NCBI RefSeq assembly: GCF_013041605.1
Contig: NZ_JABEQC010000009.1
Coordinates: 124,001 to 188,000 of the forward strand
Direction: 5' to 3'
From: Vibrio plantisponsor
GTDB lineage: Bacteria; Pseudomonadota; Gammaproteobacteria; Enterobacterales; Vibrionaceae
Length of the DNA stretch: 64,000 nt
Position 1 is the stretch's first letter; each line of letters opens with the position of its first letter. The position numbers and the translations under genes were made by a program. This document shows, piece by piece, positions 9,197-18,545 of this stretch. Under the pieces are notes generated by a model. It worked only from the letters and a program-made list of their open reading frames with translations. It was not told where the DNA came from and searched no databases.

Positions 9197-9220
9197 TTAA
9201 ATTAGATTTATCTAATTTAA
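9197..9220 (-). promoter_or_regulatory. Perfect AT-rich inverted repeat upstream of sqr
   Basis: TTAAATTAGA (9197-9206) and its exact complement TCTAATTTAA (9211-9220) are separated by 4 bp. The repeat lies 18-41 bp before the sqr start codon, where a repressor would block transcription. AT-rich dyads like this are typical of ArsR-family sensors, including sulfide- or persulfide-responsive BigR/SqrR/HlyU types. The assignment to such a regulator is inference; no regulator gene is adjacent. Confidence 0.6.
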
Positions 9221-9372
9221 TGTTAGCTAATAAATTGACGAGGAGAGAGGATTGTTCAAAAAATGTGCACGGAGAGCGATTATCAATGTAACAGCAGTAA
9301 ACTTATTGATTGAATCTTAGCGGTGGATTCGTAGAATGCGGGGTGTTTTCATTGCAGCAGATACCTTGGCTT

Positions 9373-9951
9373 ATGCTACTCATCATCGATAACTACGACT
9401 CTTTTACGTATAACTTGTACCAATACTTCTGCGAGCTTGGTGCGGACGTGAAAGTTGTGCGCAATGATGAGATCACCTTGCAACAGATTGAGGATTTGAA
9501 CCCTTCCCATCTCGTTATTTCTCCGGGACCTTGTACACCCAATGAAGCCGGAATCTCTTTAAAAGCGATTGAATACTTTGCTGGAAAACTGCCGATTCTG
9601 GGCGTGTGTCTGGGGCACCAAGCGATAGCGCAGGTATTTGGTGGAGAAGTGGTTCGTGCGCGCCAAGTGATGCACGGAAAAACTTCGCCAATTACGCACA
9701 CGGGGAAAAGTGTCTTCGCTGGTTTGAATAATCCTCTCACTGTTACTCGTTATCATTCTTTGGTTGTGAAAACGGATTCTCTGCCAGAATGCCTAGAGTT
9801 AACCGCATGGACTGAACTACCAGATGGTAGTTTGGATGAAATCATGGGCTATCAACATAAGAGCTTACCGATTGATGCGGTTCAGTTTCATCCTGAGTCG
9901 ATCAAGACAGAGCAGGGCCACGAGCTGCTTGCTAATTTTCTGCGCCGCTAG
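9373..9951 (+). CDS. pabA: Aminodeoxychorismate/anthranilate synthase glutaminase subunit
   Basis: A class I glutamine amidotransferase that supplies ammonia to PabB for 4-amino-4-deoxychorismate in folate synthesis. The nucleophile Cys79 is in GVCLGHQ and the His-Glu pair is in QFHPES. The conserved opening [19 protein letters not shown] fixes the start at the ATG at 9373 (192 residues); an in-frame TTG at 9310 would add 21 non-conserved residues. No strong Shine-Dalgarno is visible at 9373. Position before argD matches E. coli and Vibrio pabA rather than trpG of the trp operon, although such proteins can serve both enzymes. Confidence 0.93.
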   Translation: MLLIIDNYDSFTYNLYQYFCELGADVKVVRNDEITLQQIEDLNPSHLVISPGPCTPNEAGISLKAIEYFAGKLPILGVCLGHQAIAQVFGGEVVRARQVMHGKTSPITHTGKSVFAGLNNPLTVTRYHSLVVKTDSLPECLELTAWTELPDGSLDEIMGYQHKSLPIDAVQFHPESIKTEQGHELLANFLRR

Positions 9952-10453
9952 AGTCTTCGACTGACAAATATAACTATTTGTCGGAAGTAGGGGGCATTTT
10001 TCAGGTCTAATTACTGTATAACCACTATTTGCGGAGTAATTACCGCTGCTGCAATATTTTTCTGTAGCAAATAAGTGAACTTTTCCTGACCGCGATCACT
10101 ATTCTTCATTTTCCTAATATCAAAAACACGATTTGTCTTTGATGAAATTTTATTCGTGATATTTCCTCTCGATTTAGCCTGACTCCTTGTTTCTTATGGG
10201 GTTCGACTAATTATTTTGTGACCGGACAAAGAAAATACTTCATAAAAGCGATGGCTTGTTGCATAAATACTCAACGGTGGTGTCATTTATTAGTCTGAAA
10301 ATGGCTGACAAAGGATAAATCACTATTGAAATAGTTAATAATTTGTAAATACAATGCTGCATTAACTGAAATGCAATACAAAATTTCAAGCTTATACTTT
10401 TGTAGTTAGGTCGACGATCTACAAAGCATGCGGTATCAAGAAAGGGACGAACA
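9952..10453. other. Long intergenic region upstream of argD/astC
   Basis: About 500 bp without a convincing ORF. It holds an 8-bp perfect hairpin after pabA (GACAAATA 9963-9970 with TATTTGTC 9975-9982, no T-run), a GC/AT dyad around 10031-10046 (GCGGAGTAATTACCGC) and an inverted repeat TGCATT-N6-AATGCA at 10358-10375. The last is close enough to argD to be an operator. It resembles ArgR half-sites but has 8 rather than 4 bp between the TGCAT and ATGCA cores, so I do not call it an ArgR box. A TGTGA half-site at 10218-10222 might be part of a CRP site. Confidence 0.4.
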
Positions 10454-11665
10454 ATGACAACTGAAATTAATGTAGAACGCGGTCTGTTTGATGAGGTAAT
10501 GGTACCTTGTTACAACCCGATGGAATTCATCCCGGTTAAGGGACAAGGCTCACGAGTATGGGATCAACAAGGCAATGAGTACATTGACTTTGCTGGCGGT
10601 ATCGCTGTGAGTTGTTTAGGTCATTGTCACCCTGCGTTGGTTAATGCGTTGACTGAACAAGGCAACAAGCTTTGGCACTTAAGCAACGTTATGACAAATG
10701 AACCAGCACTGCGTTTGGCAAAGAAACTGACACAAGTCAGCTTTGCAGAAAAAGTGTTCTTTTCAAACTCTGGTGCAGAAGCAAACGAAGCAGCACTAAA
10801 GCTAGCTCGTCGTTATGCTGCAGATAAATTCGGCCCAGAAAAATCTGAAATTATCGCCTTTAAACAAGGTTTCCACGGTCGTACTTTCTTTACCGTTACA
10901 GTCGGTGGTCAAGCAGCTTACTCTGATGGCTTTGGTCCAAAACCGGGAGACATTACTCACCTTGAGTACAACAACGTTGAAGCGTTGCGTGCACAGATTT
11001 CAGATCGCACTTGTGCAGTGATGATCGAGCCTCTTCAAGGTGAAGGCGGCATTGTGTCTCCAACACCTGAGTTCATTCAAACTATTCGTGAGTTGTGTGA
11101 CAAACACAATGCGCTACTGATTTTTGATGAAGTTCAAACTGGTAATGGTCGTACTGGTCACTTCTTTGCTTATCAAGGTCTAGGTATCACTCCTGACATT
11201 TTAAGCACAGCTAAGTCTCTTGGTGGTGGTTTCCCTATCGGCGCAATGCTAACCACAACTGAGCTGGCTGAGCACTTTAAGCCTGGCACTCACGGTTCTA
11301 CCTACGGTGGTAACCCACTAGCATGTGCAGTAGCAGAAGCGGTAGTAGATATCATTAGCCAGCCTGAAACTCTAGCGGGTGTTATTGAGCGTGAAGCTCT
11401 TTTCCGTGAAGGTTTAGAGAAAATCAATGCTAAGTACCATGTGTTCTCTGAAGTTCGTGGTAAAGGCTTACTACTTGGCGCAGCTCTAAATGAAGAGTGG
11501 CAAGGCCGTGCGCGCGACATTCTTGTTGCCGCTGGTAAACAAGGTCTGATGATCCTGATGGCAGGTGCAAACGTGGTACGTATGACACCATCACTCATCA
11601 TCGAAAAAGAAGAAATTGAAGAAGGCTTAGCGCGTTTGGATAAAGCAATCGCATCACTTATGTAA
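10454..11665 (+). CDS. argD: Acetylornithine / succinylornithine aminotransferase
   Basis: A PLP-dependent class III aminotransferase of 403 residues. The Schiff-base lysine is at about 254 in [11 protein letters not shown] and the cofactor-binding Asp is in [10 protein letters not shown] (about 225). It has ARG biosynthetic activity on N-acetylornithine and, in this setting, succinylornithine activity (AstC) in arginine breakdown, because astA and astD follow directly. Vibrio commonly uses one dual enzyme; that is family knowledge, and specificity cannot be read from sequence. The start has an AAAGGGACGA ribosome-binding site. Confidence 0.93.
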   Translation: MTTEINVERGLFDEVMVPCYNPMEFIPVKGQGSRVWDQQGNEYIDFAGGIAVSCLGHCHPALVNALTEQGNKLWHLSNVMTNEPALRLAKKLTQVSFAEKVFFSNSGAEANEAALKLARRYAADKFGPEKSEIIAFKQGFHGRTFFTVTVGGQAAYSDGFGPKPGDITHLEYNNVEALRAQISDRTCAVMIEPLQGEGGIVSPTPEFIQTIRELCDKHNALLIFDEVQTGNGRTGHFFAYQGLGITPDILSTAKSLGGGFPIGAMLTTTELAEHFKPGTHGSTYGGNPLACAVAEAVVDIISQPETLAGVIEREALFREGLEKINAKYHVFSEVRGKGLLLGAALNEEWQGRARDILVAAGKQGLMILMAGANVVRMTPSLIIEKEEIEEGLARLDKAIASLM

Positions 11666-11679
11666 AAACTAAGCTAAAA

Positions 11680-11726
11680 GGCTCACATCAACTTGTGAGC
11701 CTCAAAGGGCCTAATGATTAGGCCCT
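11680..11726 (+). other. Two tandem hairpins between argD/astC and astA
   Basis: Hairpin 1 pairs GGCTCACA (11680-11687) with TGTGAGCC (11694-11701). Hairpin 2 pairs AGGGCCTAA (11706-11714) with TTAGGCCCT (11718-11726). Both stems are perfect, and neither is followed by a real T-run. They sit 14 bp after the astC stop and 11 bp before the astA Shine-Dalgarno GGAGGGAAG. A role in partial termination, mRNA processing or 3'-end protection of the astC message is likely. Confidence 0.7.
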
Positions 11727-11750
11727 AAATGCATCTGGAGGGAAGTATTG

Positions 11751-12770
11751 ATGCTAGTTGTACGCCCAATTTCTATGTCCGATTACGACGCGTTGCACAC
11801 TTGTGCTGTTGAATCTGGTCATGGTTTCACTTCATTACCGGTTAACGAAGAGTTGTTAACCAACCGTATCAAACACTCTGAATACAGTTTTACTAAACCA
11901 GGCGTTACTTCACCATCGGATGAAGGTTACCTGATGGTCGGTTTTGATTCAGAAACGGGTGAAGTGGCTGGGACAACGGGAATTGAAGCCGCTGTCGGTT
12001 GGGATGTTCCGTTTTATTCCTATCACATCAGCACCATAGTGCATTCATCACCAAAGCTGAATGTAAACAATGTAGTTAAGTTGCTGACCTTTGGTAATAA
12101 CTACACTGGCTGTTCGGAAATCTGCACACTGTTTTTACGCCCAGAATTTCGTCAAGGTCTCAACGGCAGACTGATGTCTAAATGCCGATTCTTGATGATG
12201 GCTGAACACCCACATCGTTTTTCTAAGACCATTTTTGCTGAGATGCGTGGTGTCTCGGATGAAGATGGCAATTCGCCTTTTTGGCAATGGCTGCAAGAGC
12301 ACTTTTTCTCAATTGATTTCACCATGGCCGACTATCTGACTGGCATTGGTAAGAAAGGTTTTATTGCGGATTTGATGCCTAAACTGCCGATATATATCAA
12401 CTTGCTCAGCAAAGAAGCACAGGAAGTGATTGGTCAGGTGCATGAAAAAACACGCCCTGCTCTTAAGTTGCTGGAGAAGGAAGGGTTTACCTGTCGCAAT
12501 TATGTCGACATTTTTGATGCGGGCCCAAGCGTGGAGTGTGATATCAACAATATCGACTCGGTACGTAACTCAGTTCGAGTGAAGGTCATTGTTGCTGAAC
12601 ACTCAAGCTCGCAAGATTACTTAATCTGTAATACATCGTTTGAAAACTTTCGAGCGACCGCCGCAAAAGCAGCATTCAACCGTGAAAACGGCAGCGCAAT
12701 TATCTCTCCAAAAGTCGCAAATGCACTGAAAGTAGATAGTGGCGACTTTATTCGAATTTTGGCTCAGTAA
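11751..12770 (+). CDS. astA: Arginine N-succinyltransferase
   Basis: First enzyme of the arginine succinyltransferase (AST) pathway: transfers succinyl from succinyl-CoA to arginine. It has 339 residues, the family length, and the conserved opening [15 protein letters not shown]. Internal conserved segments include [30 protein letters not shown] and [21 protein letters not shown] at 11748 is in frame, but the ATG at 11751 fits both family and the GGAGGGAAG Shine-Dalgarno. astD follows after 20 bp. Confidence 0.96.
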   Translation: MLVVRPISMSDYDALHTCAVESGHGFTSLPVNEELLTNRIKHSEYSFTKPGVTSPSDEGYLMVGFDSETGEVAGTTGIEAAVGWDVPFYSYHISTIVHSSPKLNVNNVVKLLTFGNNYTGCSEICTLFLRPEFRQGLNGRLMSKCRFLMMAEHPHRFSKTIFAEMRGVSDEDGNSPFWQWLQEHFFSIDFTMADYLTGIGKKGFIADLMPKLPIYINLLSKEAQEVIGQVHEKTRPALKLLEKEGFTCRNYVDIFDAGPSVECDINNIDSVRNSVRVKVIVAEHSSSQDYLICNTSFENFRATAAKAAFNRENGSAIISPKVANALKVDSGDFIRILAQ

Positions 12771-12790
12771 AAGAATTTAAGGAACACATT

Positions 12791-14248
12791 ATGACTCAGT
12801 GGATCGCAGGACAGTGGTTAGAAGGTAAAGGTGAAATGCTTTCATCTTTAAGCCCTTATAACGATGAGGTCATTTGGCAAGGACAGAGTGCAACACAAGA
12901 GCAAGTAGAAGAAGCGGTTGCTTCTGCTCGCAATGCATTTGTTAGCTGGAAAAAATTGCCTTTCGCAGAGCGTGAGAAAGTGGTTCTCGCTTTCGCGGAA
13001 AAAATTAAAGAGAACAGCGAGCAAATTGCAGAGGTGATCGCGAAAGAAACGGGTAAACCAATTTGGGAAACTCGCACTGAAGCGGCTGCGATGGCTGGCA
13101 AAATCGCTATCTCTATTCGTGCATACCATGACCGTACTGGTGAAACCGTGCGTGAAGCTGCGGGCAACCAAATTGTTCTGCGCCACCGCCCACTCGGTGT
13201 TATGGCGGTGTTTGGTCCTTACAACTTCCCTGGCCACTTACCGAATGGGCACATTGTTCCTGCTCTTCTTGCGGGTAATACCGTTGTGTTCAAACCTTCA
13301 GAGCAAACACCATGGACGGCAGAAGTCACTATGAAGCTCTGGGAAGCGGCTGGTCTACCAGCAGGCGTTATCAACCTTGTGCAAGGTGGTAAAGAAACCG
13401 GTATTTCTCTGGCTCAGTCTAAAGGTATTGATGGCCTGTTGTTTACGGGTAGTGCCAACACGGGCCACATTCTTCATCGCCAATTCGCTGGTCAGCCAGA
13501 CAAGATGCTGGCGCTAGAAATGGGTGGTAACAACCCAATGGTAATTTCTGAGAATTTTGGTGACTTGGATGCAACGGTTTACACCATAATTCAATCTGCA
13601 TTTATAAGTGCTGGTCAACGTTGTACTTGTGCCCGTCGTCTATACATTCCTGTGGGTGCGAAAGGTGATGAACTGGTTGCTCGCTTAGTAGAAGCGACGA
13701 AGAAGCTGCGTATGGATCAGCCATTTGCGGAGCCGGCACCATTTATGGGGCCTCAAATCTCTAAAGCGGCGGCGGACTTCATTCTTAATGCCCAAGCCAA
13801 CCTACAATCTCTAGGTGGTAAGAGCCTTGTTGAAGCGCAAAGCAAAGGTGCTGCGTTCGTATCACCGGGTATCATTGATGTTACGCCAATCGCGCAATTG
13901 CCTGACGAAGAATACTTCGGCCCATTACTGCAATTGGTTCGCTACGAAACTCTAGAGCAAGCGGTTGAGCTTGCTAACGATACTCGCTTTGGTCTGTCTG
14001 CTGGCTTAGTTACAACAGAAGATGCGGAGTGGGAATACTTTGTTGACCATATTCGCGCAGGTATCGTGAACCGCAACCGTCAGCTAACGGGTGCAAGTGG
14101 TGATGCTCCATTTGGTGGTCCGGGTGCTTCGGGTAACTTACGTCCAAGTGCATTCTACGCGGCGGACTACTGTGCATACCCAATGGCGTCAATGGAAGGT
14201 TCTGCAACCGAGCTTCCAGCGACACTAAGCCCAGGTGTAGAGCTATAA
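12791..14248 (+). CDS. astD: N-succinylglutamate 5-semialdehyde dehydrogenase
   Basis: NAD-dependent aldehyde dehydrogenase (485 residues) that oxidises succinylglutamate semialdehyde to succinylglutamate, the fourth AST step. The catalytic Cys is in [11 protein letters not shown] (about 278) and the general-base Glu is in ALEMGGNNP (243). The cofactor loop is FTGSANTG. It ends with the family-typical tail. It follows astA closely, so the three genes are probably one unit. astB (dihydrolase) and astE (desuccinylase) are absent from the window. Confidence 0.96.
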   Translation: MTQWIAGQWLEGKGEMLSSLSPYNDEVIWQGQSATQEQVEEAVASARNAFVSWKKLPFAEREKVVLAFAEKIKENSEQIAEVIAKETGKPIWETRTEAAAMAGKIAISIRAYHDRTGETVREAAGNQIVLRHRPLGVMAVFGPYNFPGHLPNGHIVPALLAGNTVVFKPSEQTPWTAEVTMKLWEAAGLPAGVINLVQGGKETGISLAQSKGIDGLLFTGSANTGHILHRQFAGQPDKMLALEMGGNNPMVISENFGDLDATVYTIIQSAFISAGQRCTCARRLYIPVGAKGDELVARLVEATKKLRMDQPFAEPAPFMGPQISKAAADFILNAQANLQSLGGKSLVEAQSKGAAFVSPGIIDVTPIAQLPDEEYFGPLLQLVRYETLEQAVELANDTRFGLSAGLVTTEDAEWEYFVDHIRAGIVNRNRQLTGASGDAPFGGPGASGNLRPSAFYAADYCAYPMASMEGSATELPATLSPGVEL

Positions 14249-14258
14249 CAGAGTTATT

Positions 14259-14291
14259 CAGGCTTCATCGAAAGGTGAAGCCTGTTTGTTT
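14259..14291 (+). terminator. Terminator after astD
   Basis: A 9-bp stem, CAGGCTTCA (14259-14267) with TGAAGCCTG (14276-14284), is followed by TTTGTTT. It ends the argD-astA-astD unit before the DUF1338 gene. Confidence 0.85.
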
Positions 14292-14398
14292 AAAACTGAA
14301 AACCAATAACCACTTAAATCTATAAAAGAATAGTAACCGGCTTTAGTTAGCCTCTTTTTCAATCCAATACGTCGTGTTCATGAAGCCAAGGAGGCACT

Positions 14399-15202
14399 AT
14401 GACGCCAGAAGTTCTGTTTCAATCATTGTGGAATGATTACATCACTCGCCTTTGTCCTTCTGCAGATAAAGTTCATAGCTTGTTAGAAGAAGATGAAGCG
14501 CTAATCAATGACCATATTGCACTACGTACTTTCAATGTTGCTCCTCTTGGTCTAGAAACGTTAGCGAAACCTTTCTTAGCCCTCGGCTACAAAGATTGTG
14601 GCGACTATGTTTTTGAAAGCAAAAAACTGGTTGCTAAACACTTTGAGCATCCAGATCCGCTTCAGCCAAAAGTATTCATCAGTGAACTGAAAGTTGAAGA
14701 GTGTTCATCACAGCTTCAAGAGATAGTTGCCAAGCTGGTTGAGCAAGTAGATTCAACTAAGCTAGAAGGTGATGCATTCCTTTATGGTGGTCGTTTGTGG
14801 GACATCAGTTTTGCTGATTACCAGTTGCTGGCAGAAGAGAGCGAATATGCTTCTTGGTTGGCGGCTCATGGTTATGGAGCTAACCACTTTACGGTTAACG
14901 TAAACCAGCTCAAGGCATTTACAGAAGTAAAACAAGTGAATGACCATTTACGTGGCGCAGGTTTTACTATCAATGAATCGGGTGGTGAAGTGAAAGGAAC
15001 GCCAGAAGTATTGCTTGAGCAGTCTTCAACTATGGCAGATAAAGTTCCAGTAGTATTCAGTGATGGTACTGAAACGGTTCCTGGTGGCTTCTACGAGTTT
15101 GCGAAACGTTATCCAATGGCAAACGGGGAGCTATATACTGGCTTTGTAGCTGCATCTGCAGATAAGATTTTCGAAAGTACCGATAGTAAATCTCTTGCTT
15201 AG
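14399..15202 (+). CDS. DUF1338 (HglS-like) putative metal-dependent dioxygenase
   Basis: A 267-residue protein of the DUF1338 family in the vicinal-oxygen-chelate superfamily. A characterised relative, HglS, is an Fe(II) 2-oxoadipate dioxygenase/decarboxylase making D-2-hydroxyglutarate in lysine breakdown; specificity here is unproven. Candidate metal ligands are the early His in INDHIALRTF (about residue 39), a His in HGYGANHFTVN (about 161) and the Glu in GGFYEFAKRY. A strong AGGAGG precedes the ATG. Its place after astD suggests a link to amino acid catabolism, but a terminator lies between. Confidence 0.82.
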   Translation: MTPEVLFQSLWNDYITRLCPSADKVHSLLEEDEALINDHIALRTFNVAPLGLETLAKPFLALGYKDCGDYVFESKKLVAKHFEHPDPLQPKVFISELKVEECSSQLQEIVAKLVEQVDSTKLEGDAFLYGGRLWDISFADYQLLAEESEYASWLAAHGYGANHFTVNVNQLKAFTEVKQVNDHLRGAGFTINESGGEVKGTPEVLLEQSSTMADKVPVVFSDGTETVPGGFYEFAKRYPMANGELYTGFVAASADKIFESTDSKSLA

Positions 15203-15256
15203 TAGAGAGTGATAACTCACCGAGCTTTATTTATTCATTAATAGAGCCGCCAAAAG

Positions 15257-15286
15257 AAAAGCCACCGCAAGGGTGGCTTTTGAATT
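15257..15286. terminator. Bidirectional terminator between DUF1338 gene and crp
   Basis: AAAAGCCACC (15257-15266) pairs with GGTGGCTTTT (15272-15281), flanked by A-runs and T-runs on both sides. It can end transcription from both converging genes. Confidence 0.85.
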
Positions 15287-15306
15287 TTGTGTAATAGCGT
15301 TAGCTA

Positions 15307-15939
15307 TTAACGAGTTCCGTACACAACGATAGTCTTACCGTGAGCTGAAATTAGGTTCTGCTCTTCAAGCATCTTCAGAATACGACCTACTGTCTCACGA
15401 GAACAGCCAACGATTTGACCGATTTCTTGACGAGTGATCTTGATCTGCATGCCGTCTGGGTGAGTCATTGCGTCAGGTTGTTTCGCTAAGTTAAGAAGCG
15501 TCTGTGCAATGCGGCCTGTTACGTCTAGGAACGCAAGGTCACCAACTTTCTGGCTTGTTACTTGTAGACGACGAGCCATCTGACCAGAAAGACGCATTAA
15601 AATATCTGGGTTAACTTGGATAAGCTGACGGAATTTCTTAAATGAAATTTCTGCAACTTCACATGGAGATTTAGCTCTAACCCATGCTGTACGCTCTTGA
15701 CCTTCTTCAAACAAGCCAAGTTCACCGATGAAATCACCTTGGTTTAGGTAAGAAAGGATCATTTCCTTTCCTTCTTCATCTTTAATCAGTACCGCAACAG
15801 AACCTTTAACAATGTAGTACAAAGTTTCTGCTTTCTCGCCCGCGTGAATCAGCGTGCTTTTTGAAGGGTACTTATGAATGTGACAATGTGAAAGAAACCA
15901 CTCTAATGTTGGGTCGGTTTGAGGTTTACCTAGAACCAT
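15307..15939 (-). CDS. crp: cAMP receptor protein
   Basis: The global cAMP-activated regulator, 210 residues as in E. coli. The N-terminal cyclic-nucleotide domain holds the cAMP-binding [18 protein letters not shown] segment (about residues 72-89), with the Glu, Arg and Thr/Ser contacts. The C-terminal winged helix (about 140-205) has the recognition helix [20 protein letters not shown]-like site lies upstream, so autoregulation is likely. Flanking genes match the E. coli crp locus. Confidence 0.99.
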   Translation of the reverse strand: MVLGKPQTDPTLEWFLSHCHIHKYPSKSTLIHAGEKAETLYYIVKGSVAVLIKDEEGKEMILSYLNQGDFIGELGLFEEGQERTAWVRAKSPCEVAEISFKKFRQLIQVNPDILMRLSGQMARRLQVTSQKVGDLAFLDVTGRIAQTLLNLAKQPDAMTHPDGMQIKITRQEIGQIVGCSRETVGRILKMLEEQNLISAHGKTIVVYGTR

Positions 15940-16127
15940 AATATCTCACTTCCTCTGCAGGGTACGCTTGCTGCTATCCATATTTAGCAAAGCTTAAAAT
16001 AGGTTTACTAGAATAAGAGGACTTTATGGTCGCTGCAAGCTATCTTGTGTTTCGGTTAAGAATAGTATCCTTTTTCAGCGACATTTTCTTGATTTTAATC
16101 GTGTCCCTACCTTGATTTTTTACGCAA

Positions 16128-16149
16128 AAATGTGCACATGGTCACGGTA
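16128..16149 (-). promoter_or_regulatory. crp: Candidate CRP site upstream of crp
   Basis: TGTGC-N6-TCACG within AAAATGTGCACATGGTCACGGT matches the CRP consensus TGTGA-N6-TCACA with one mismatch per half. It is about 190 bp before the crp start, in the crp-prkB gap. Autoregulation is inferred by analogy with E. coli. Confidence 0.5.
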
Positions 16150-16179
16150 TCGAAACTAAACGTAAAAACCTTGTTTCGA

Positions 16180-17049
16180 TTAACCGATTTTCCCCGTTTC
16201 AATGAGTTGCTGTAGGATTGGTCTTACGATCAATTCCATGGCAAAACTCATTTTCCCTCCCGGAACCACAATGGTGTTGTGGCGAGACATAAAGGAGCCA
16301 TCGATCATTGCCAGTAAGTATGGGAAGTCGACATTTTTAATCCCACGTAGGCGAATGACTACAAAACTTTCGTCCAGACTAGGAATGCCTTTGGCATTCA
16401 GTGGGTTGGAAGTGTCTACGGTCGGAACCCGTTGAAAGTTAATATGCGTGCGTGAAAATTGTGGTGTGATGTAGTTGAGATAGTCATCCATAGAGCGGAC
16501 TATCGAATCCATCACGGCTTCGCGTGAATGCCCTCGGTCACGGGTGTCACGGACATACTTTTGAATCCACTCAAGGTTAACAATCGGTACCATGCCGATC
16601 AGGAAATCGACATGCTGCGCCACATTAACCTCGCCATCTACCACACCGCCGTGTAGCCCTTCATAAAACAGTACGTCTGTACTGCTAGGAAGTTCTTGCC
16701 ATGGGGTGAACGTTCCGGGCATTTGGTTATAAGGTACGGCCTCATCAAAGGTGTGCAGATAGCGTCGGATTTGGCCTGTGCCTGCTTTACCGTATTGACG
16801 GAAAAACTCGCTCAAAGCGCCAAAGTCGTTGGCCTCAGGGCCGAAGTAACTGATATGACGACCCTGCTCGCGGGCTTTACGGATTTCAATATCCATTTCT
16901 GGACGAGTGAAACGGTGAAAACTGTCACCTTCAACCCAAGCGGGTTTAACACTCATCATATTGAACATTTTACGGAATGCTTCTGACGTTGTAGTAGTGC
17001 CTGCACCTGATGAACCGGTTACGGCAATAATTGGGTGTTTTGCTGACAT
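16180..17049 (-). CDS. prkB: PrkB, phosphoribulokinase-like protein
   Basis: A P-loop kinase-family protein of 289 residues, nearly collinear with E. coli PrkB. The nucleotide loop is TGSSGAGTTTTS (about 11-22), in which Thr replaces the usual Walker Lys, as in E. coli PrkB. EGDSFHRFTRPEMD and RHISYFGPEANDFG follow. The genome shows no sign of Calvin-cycle genes here, and the physiological substrate of PrkB is not known to me. It lies next to crp, as in E. coli. Confidence 0.92.
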   Translation of the reverse strand: MSAKHPIIAVTGSSGAGTTTTSEAFRKMFNMMSVKPAWVEGDSFHRFTRPEMDIEIRKAREQGRHISYFGPEANDFGALSEFFRQYGKAGTGQIRRYLHTFDEAVPYNQMPGTFTPWQELPSSTDVLFYEGLHGGVVDGEVNVAQHVDFLIGMVPIVNLEWIQKYVRDTRDRGHSREAVMDSIVRSMDDYLNYITPQFSRTHINFQRVPTVDTSNPLNAKGIPSLDESFVVIRLRGIKNVDFPYLLAMIDGSFMSRHNTIVVPGGKMSFAMELIVRPILQQLIETGKIG

Positions 17050-17144
17050 GACTAACCTTGTCCAAAAATCCTAAAATAAGGCGCTGAAATCACTTCATCG
17101 CCCGAGTTGAAGCCACTATAACATGGAATTTCAATTGTCACTGA

Positions 17145-17354
17145 TTATCGATTATTAACTTTGATATCAACACTTTCGTGTAATTCAGAATAGACAATTA
17201 CCGCATCGCCGCTTCTTAGCAACGCTTTGATTTGGTCGATTTTATGCGCCAGAGAAACTTCAACTTCGCCATAATCCGTGCCTTCTCTGAGCACAAATTC
17301 GCTAATGAGGTTTTCTAATGTCTCTGGTGCAATATCTTGCCAAGGTACAATCAT
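17145..17354 (-). CDS. yheU: YheU family protein (UPF0270)
   Basis: A small 69-residue cytosolic protein of unknown function, with no signal peptide or membrane segment. The conserved opening is [17 protein letters not shown], followed by [11 protein letters not shown]. Between prkB and yheT it keeps the E. coli order. Recognition is by family and synteny. Confidence 0.9.
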   Translation of the reverse strand: MIVPWQDIAPETLENLISEFVLREGTDYGEVEVSLAHKIDQIKALLRSGDAVIVYSELHESVDIKVNNR

Positions 17355-17445
17355 AATGTTCTCGTAATTCTACTTAATGTTGTTTCGTCAATATAACGCA
17401 CGCCAGCCCATTAATGGGGGGCGAATTTTTGCTGCTGACGAATGT

Positions 17446-18426
17446 TTAATCCTGAATATCTTTCAAACTTTCATAGTAAGCAGGTAACGCTTTTTCCAGC
17501 CAAAACTCAGGTTTTAGGATGCTTCCGGATACAAAGCCAACGTGCCCGCCTTGTTCAAACAAGCGATAGTCGATGTTGTCAGGCAGGATAAATTTGGGGA
17601 TCACCGAGTCATTCATAAAGGGGTCGTCTTTAGCGTGAATGATCTGAGTGGGTACTTTGATTTGCTGTAGCTTGTTAATGCCAGAGCACTTCTCGTAGTA
17701 GTCTTGCGAGTTTTTAAACCCATGCAGGGGCGCTGTGATTAGGTCATCGAAATCACTGAGATGAGTGACGCGTTTAATGCTCTGATAGGAAAGCCCCAGT
17801 TCACCTTTGAGCAGATGATGCTTTTTCATTGCGCTGTTTTTCAGCGATGAAACCAGATAACGGCGATAGATTTTCGAAAAACCGTGTTCGATGCGTTGAG
17901 CGCAAGCCGCCAAGTCCAAAGGCGCAGACACGATAGTTGCAGCTGTGACTATTGGATCTTCATTGTAATCAGCCAAGTAGTTCACCAGCATGTTGCCACC
18001 AAGAGAAATGCCAGTAGCGACGATAGTACGATTCGGAAACTGCTCTCTCAGATATTCCAGAACAAAACGGGCATCTTCCACTTCACCGGAATGGTATGCG
18101 CGAGCCAAGTTATTAGGCTTACCGCTACAACCGCGGAAGTGCATCATGACCGATAGCCAGCCATCTTTGGCAAAGGCTTGCATTAGTCCATTGGCATAAG
18201 GGCTATAAAAACAACCTTCCAGACCATGAAATAGGATGAAAATAGGCTTCTTCGCTGCGCTTTCAGTATGTGCATCTTCACTCCACGCTAAGTCGAGGAA
18301 ATCGCCGTCAGGTGTATCGAGCGTTTGCCAGACGGGTTCAAACAGCGCTTTCTTACGAATAAAGCGCGGGACTAATGTTTGTAAATGTGGGTTCTTCAAG
18401 CCTGTAGCGGCAACAAATTGGGTCAT
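17446..18426 (-). CDS. yheT: YheT alpha/beta hydrolase
   Basis: A 326-residue alpha/beta-hydrolase of the YheT/EMB8 family, probably an esterase with unknown substrate. The nucleophile elbow is GISLGGNML, the acid is in IHAKDDPFM and the catalytic His in GGHVGF. The oxyanion region FHGLEGCFYSPYANGL is present. The typical opening is FVAATGLKNPHLQTLVPRF. It lies between yheU and a TIGR02444 gene. Confidence 0.93.
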   Translation of the reverse strand: MTQFVAATGLKNPHLQTLVPRFIRKKALFEPVWQTLDTPDGDFLDLAWSEDAHTESAAKKPIFILFHGLEGCFYSPYANGLMQAFAKDGWLSVMMHFRGCSGKPNNLARAYHSGEVEDARFVLEYLREQFPNRTIVATGISLGGNMLVNYLADYNEDPIVTAATIVSAPLDLAACAQRIEHGFSKIYRRYLVSSLKNSAMKKHHLLKGELGLSYQSIKRVTHLSDFDDLITAPLHGFKNSQDYYEKCSGINKLQQIKVPTQIIHAKDDPFMNDSVIPKFILPDNIDYRLFEQGGHVGFVSGSILKPEFWLEKALPAYYESLKDIQD

Positions 18427-18545
18427 CGGCTAACCATCAAATTAATACAATTATTTTTGCCTATTTAATGATGCAGTTTTGGTGACTGCAACTTTAAGTG
18501 GTCTGTTTATATTGAGTATATACCCAATTAAATAAGCGGGAAGAT

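Noticed and set aside
10213..10235. CRP site in the argD leader (TGTGACCGGACAAAG)
   Set aside because: Only one half (TGTGA) fits; the other half does not resemble TCACA.
10358..10375. ArgR box call at the argD leader dyad
   Set aside because: The half-site cores are 8 bp apart rather than 4, so it does not fit the ArgR operator.
16180..17049. PrkB as a Calvin-cycle phosphoribulokinase
   Set aside because: It matches the E. coli PrkB type with an atypical P-loop; no RuBisCO or other Calvin genes are nearby.
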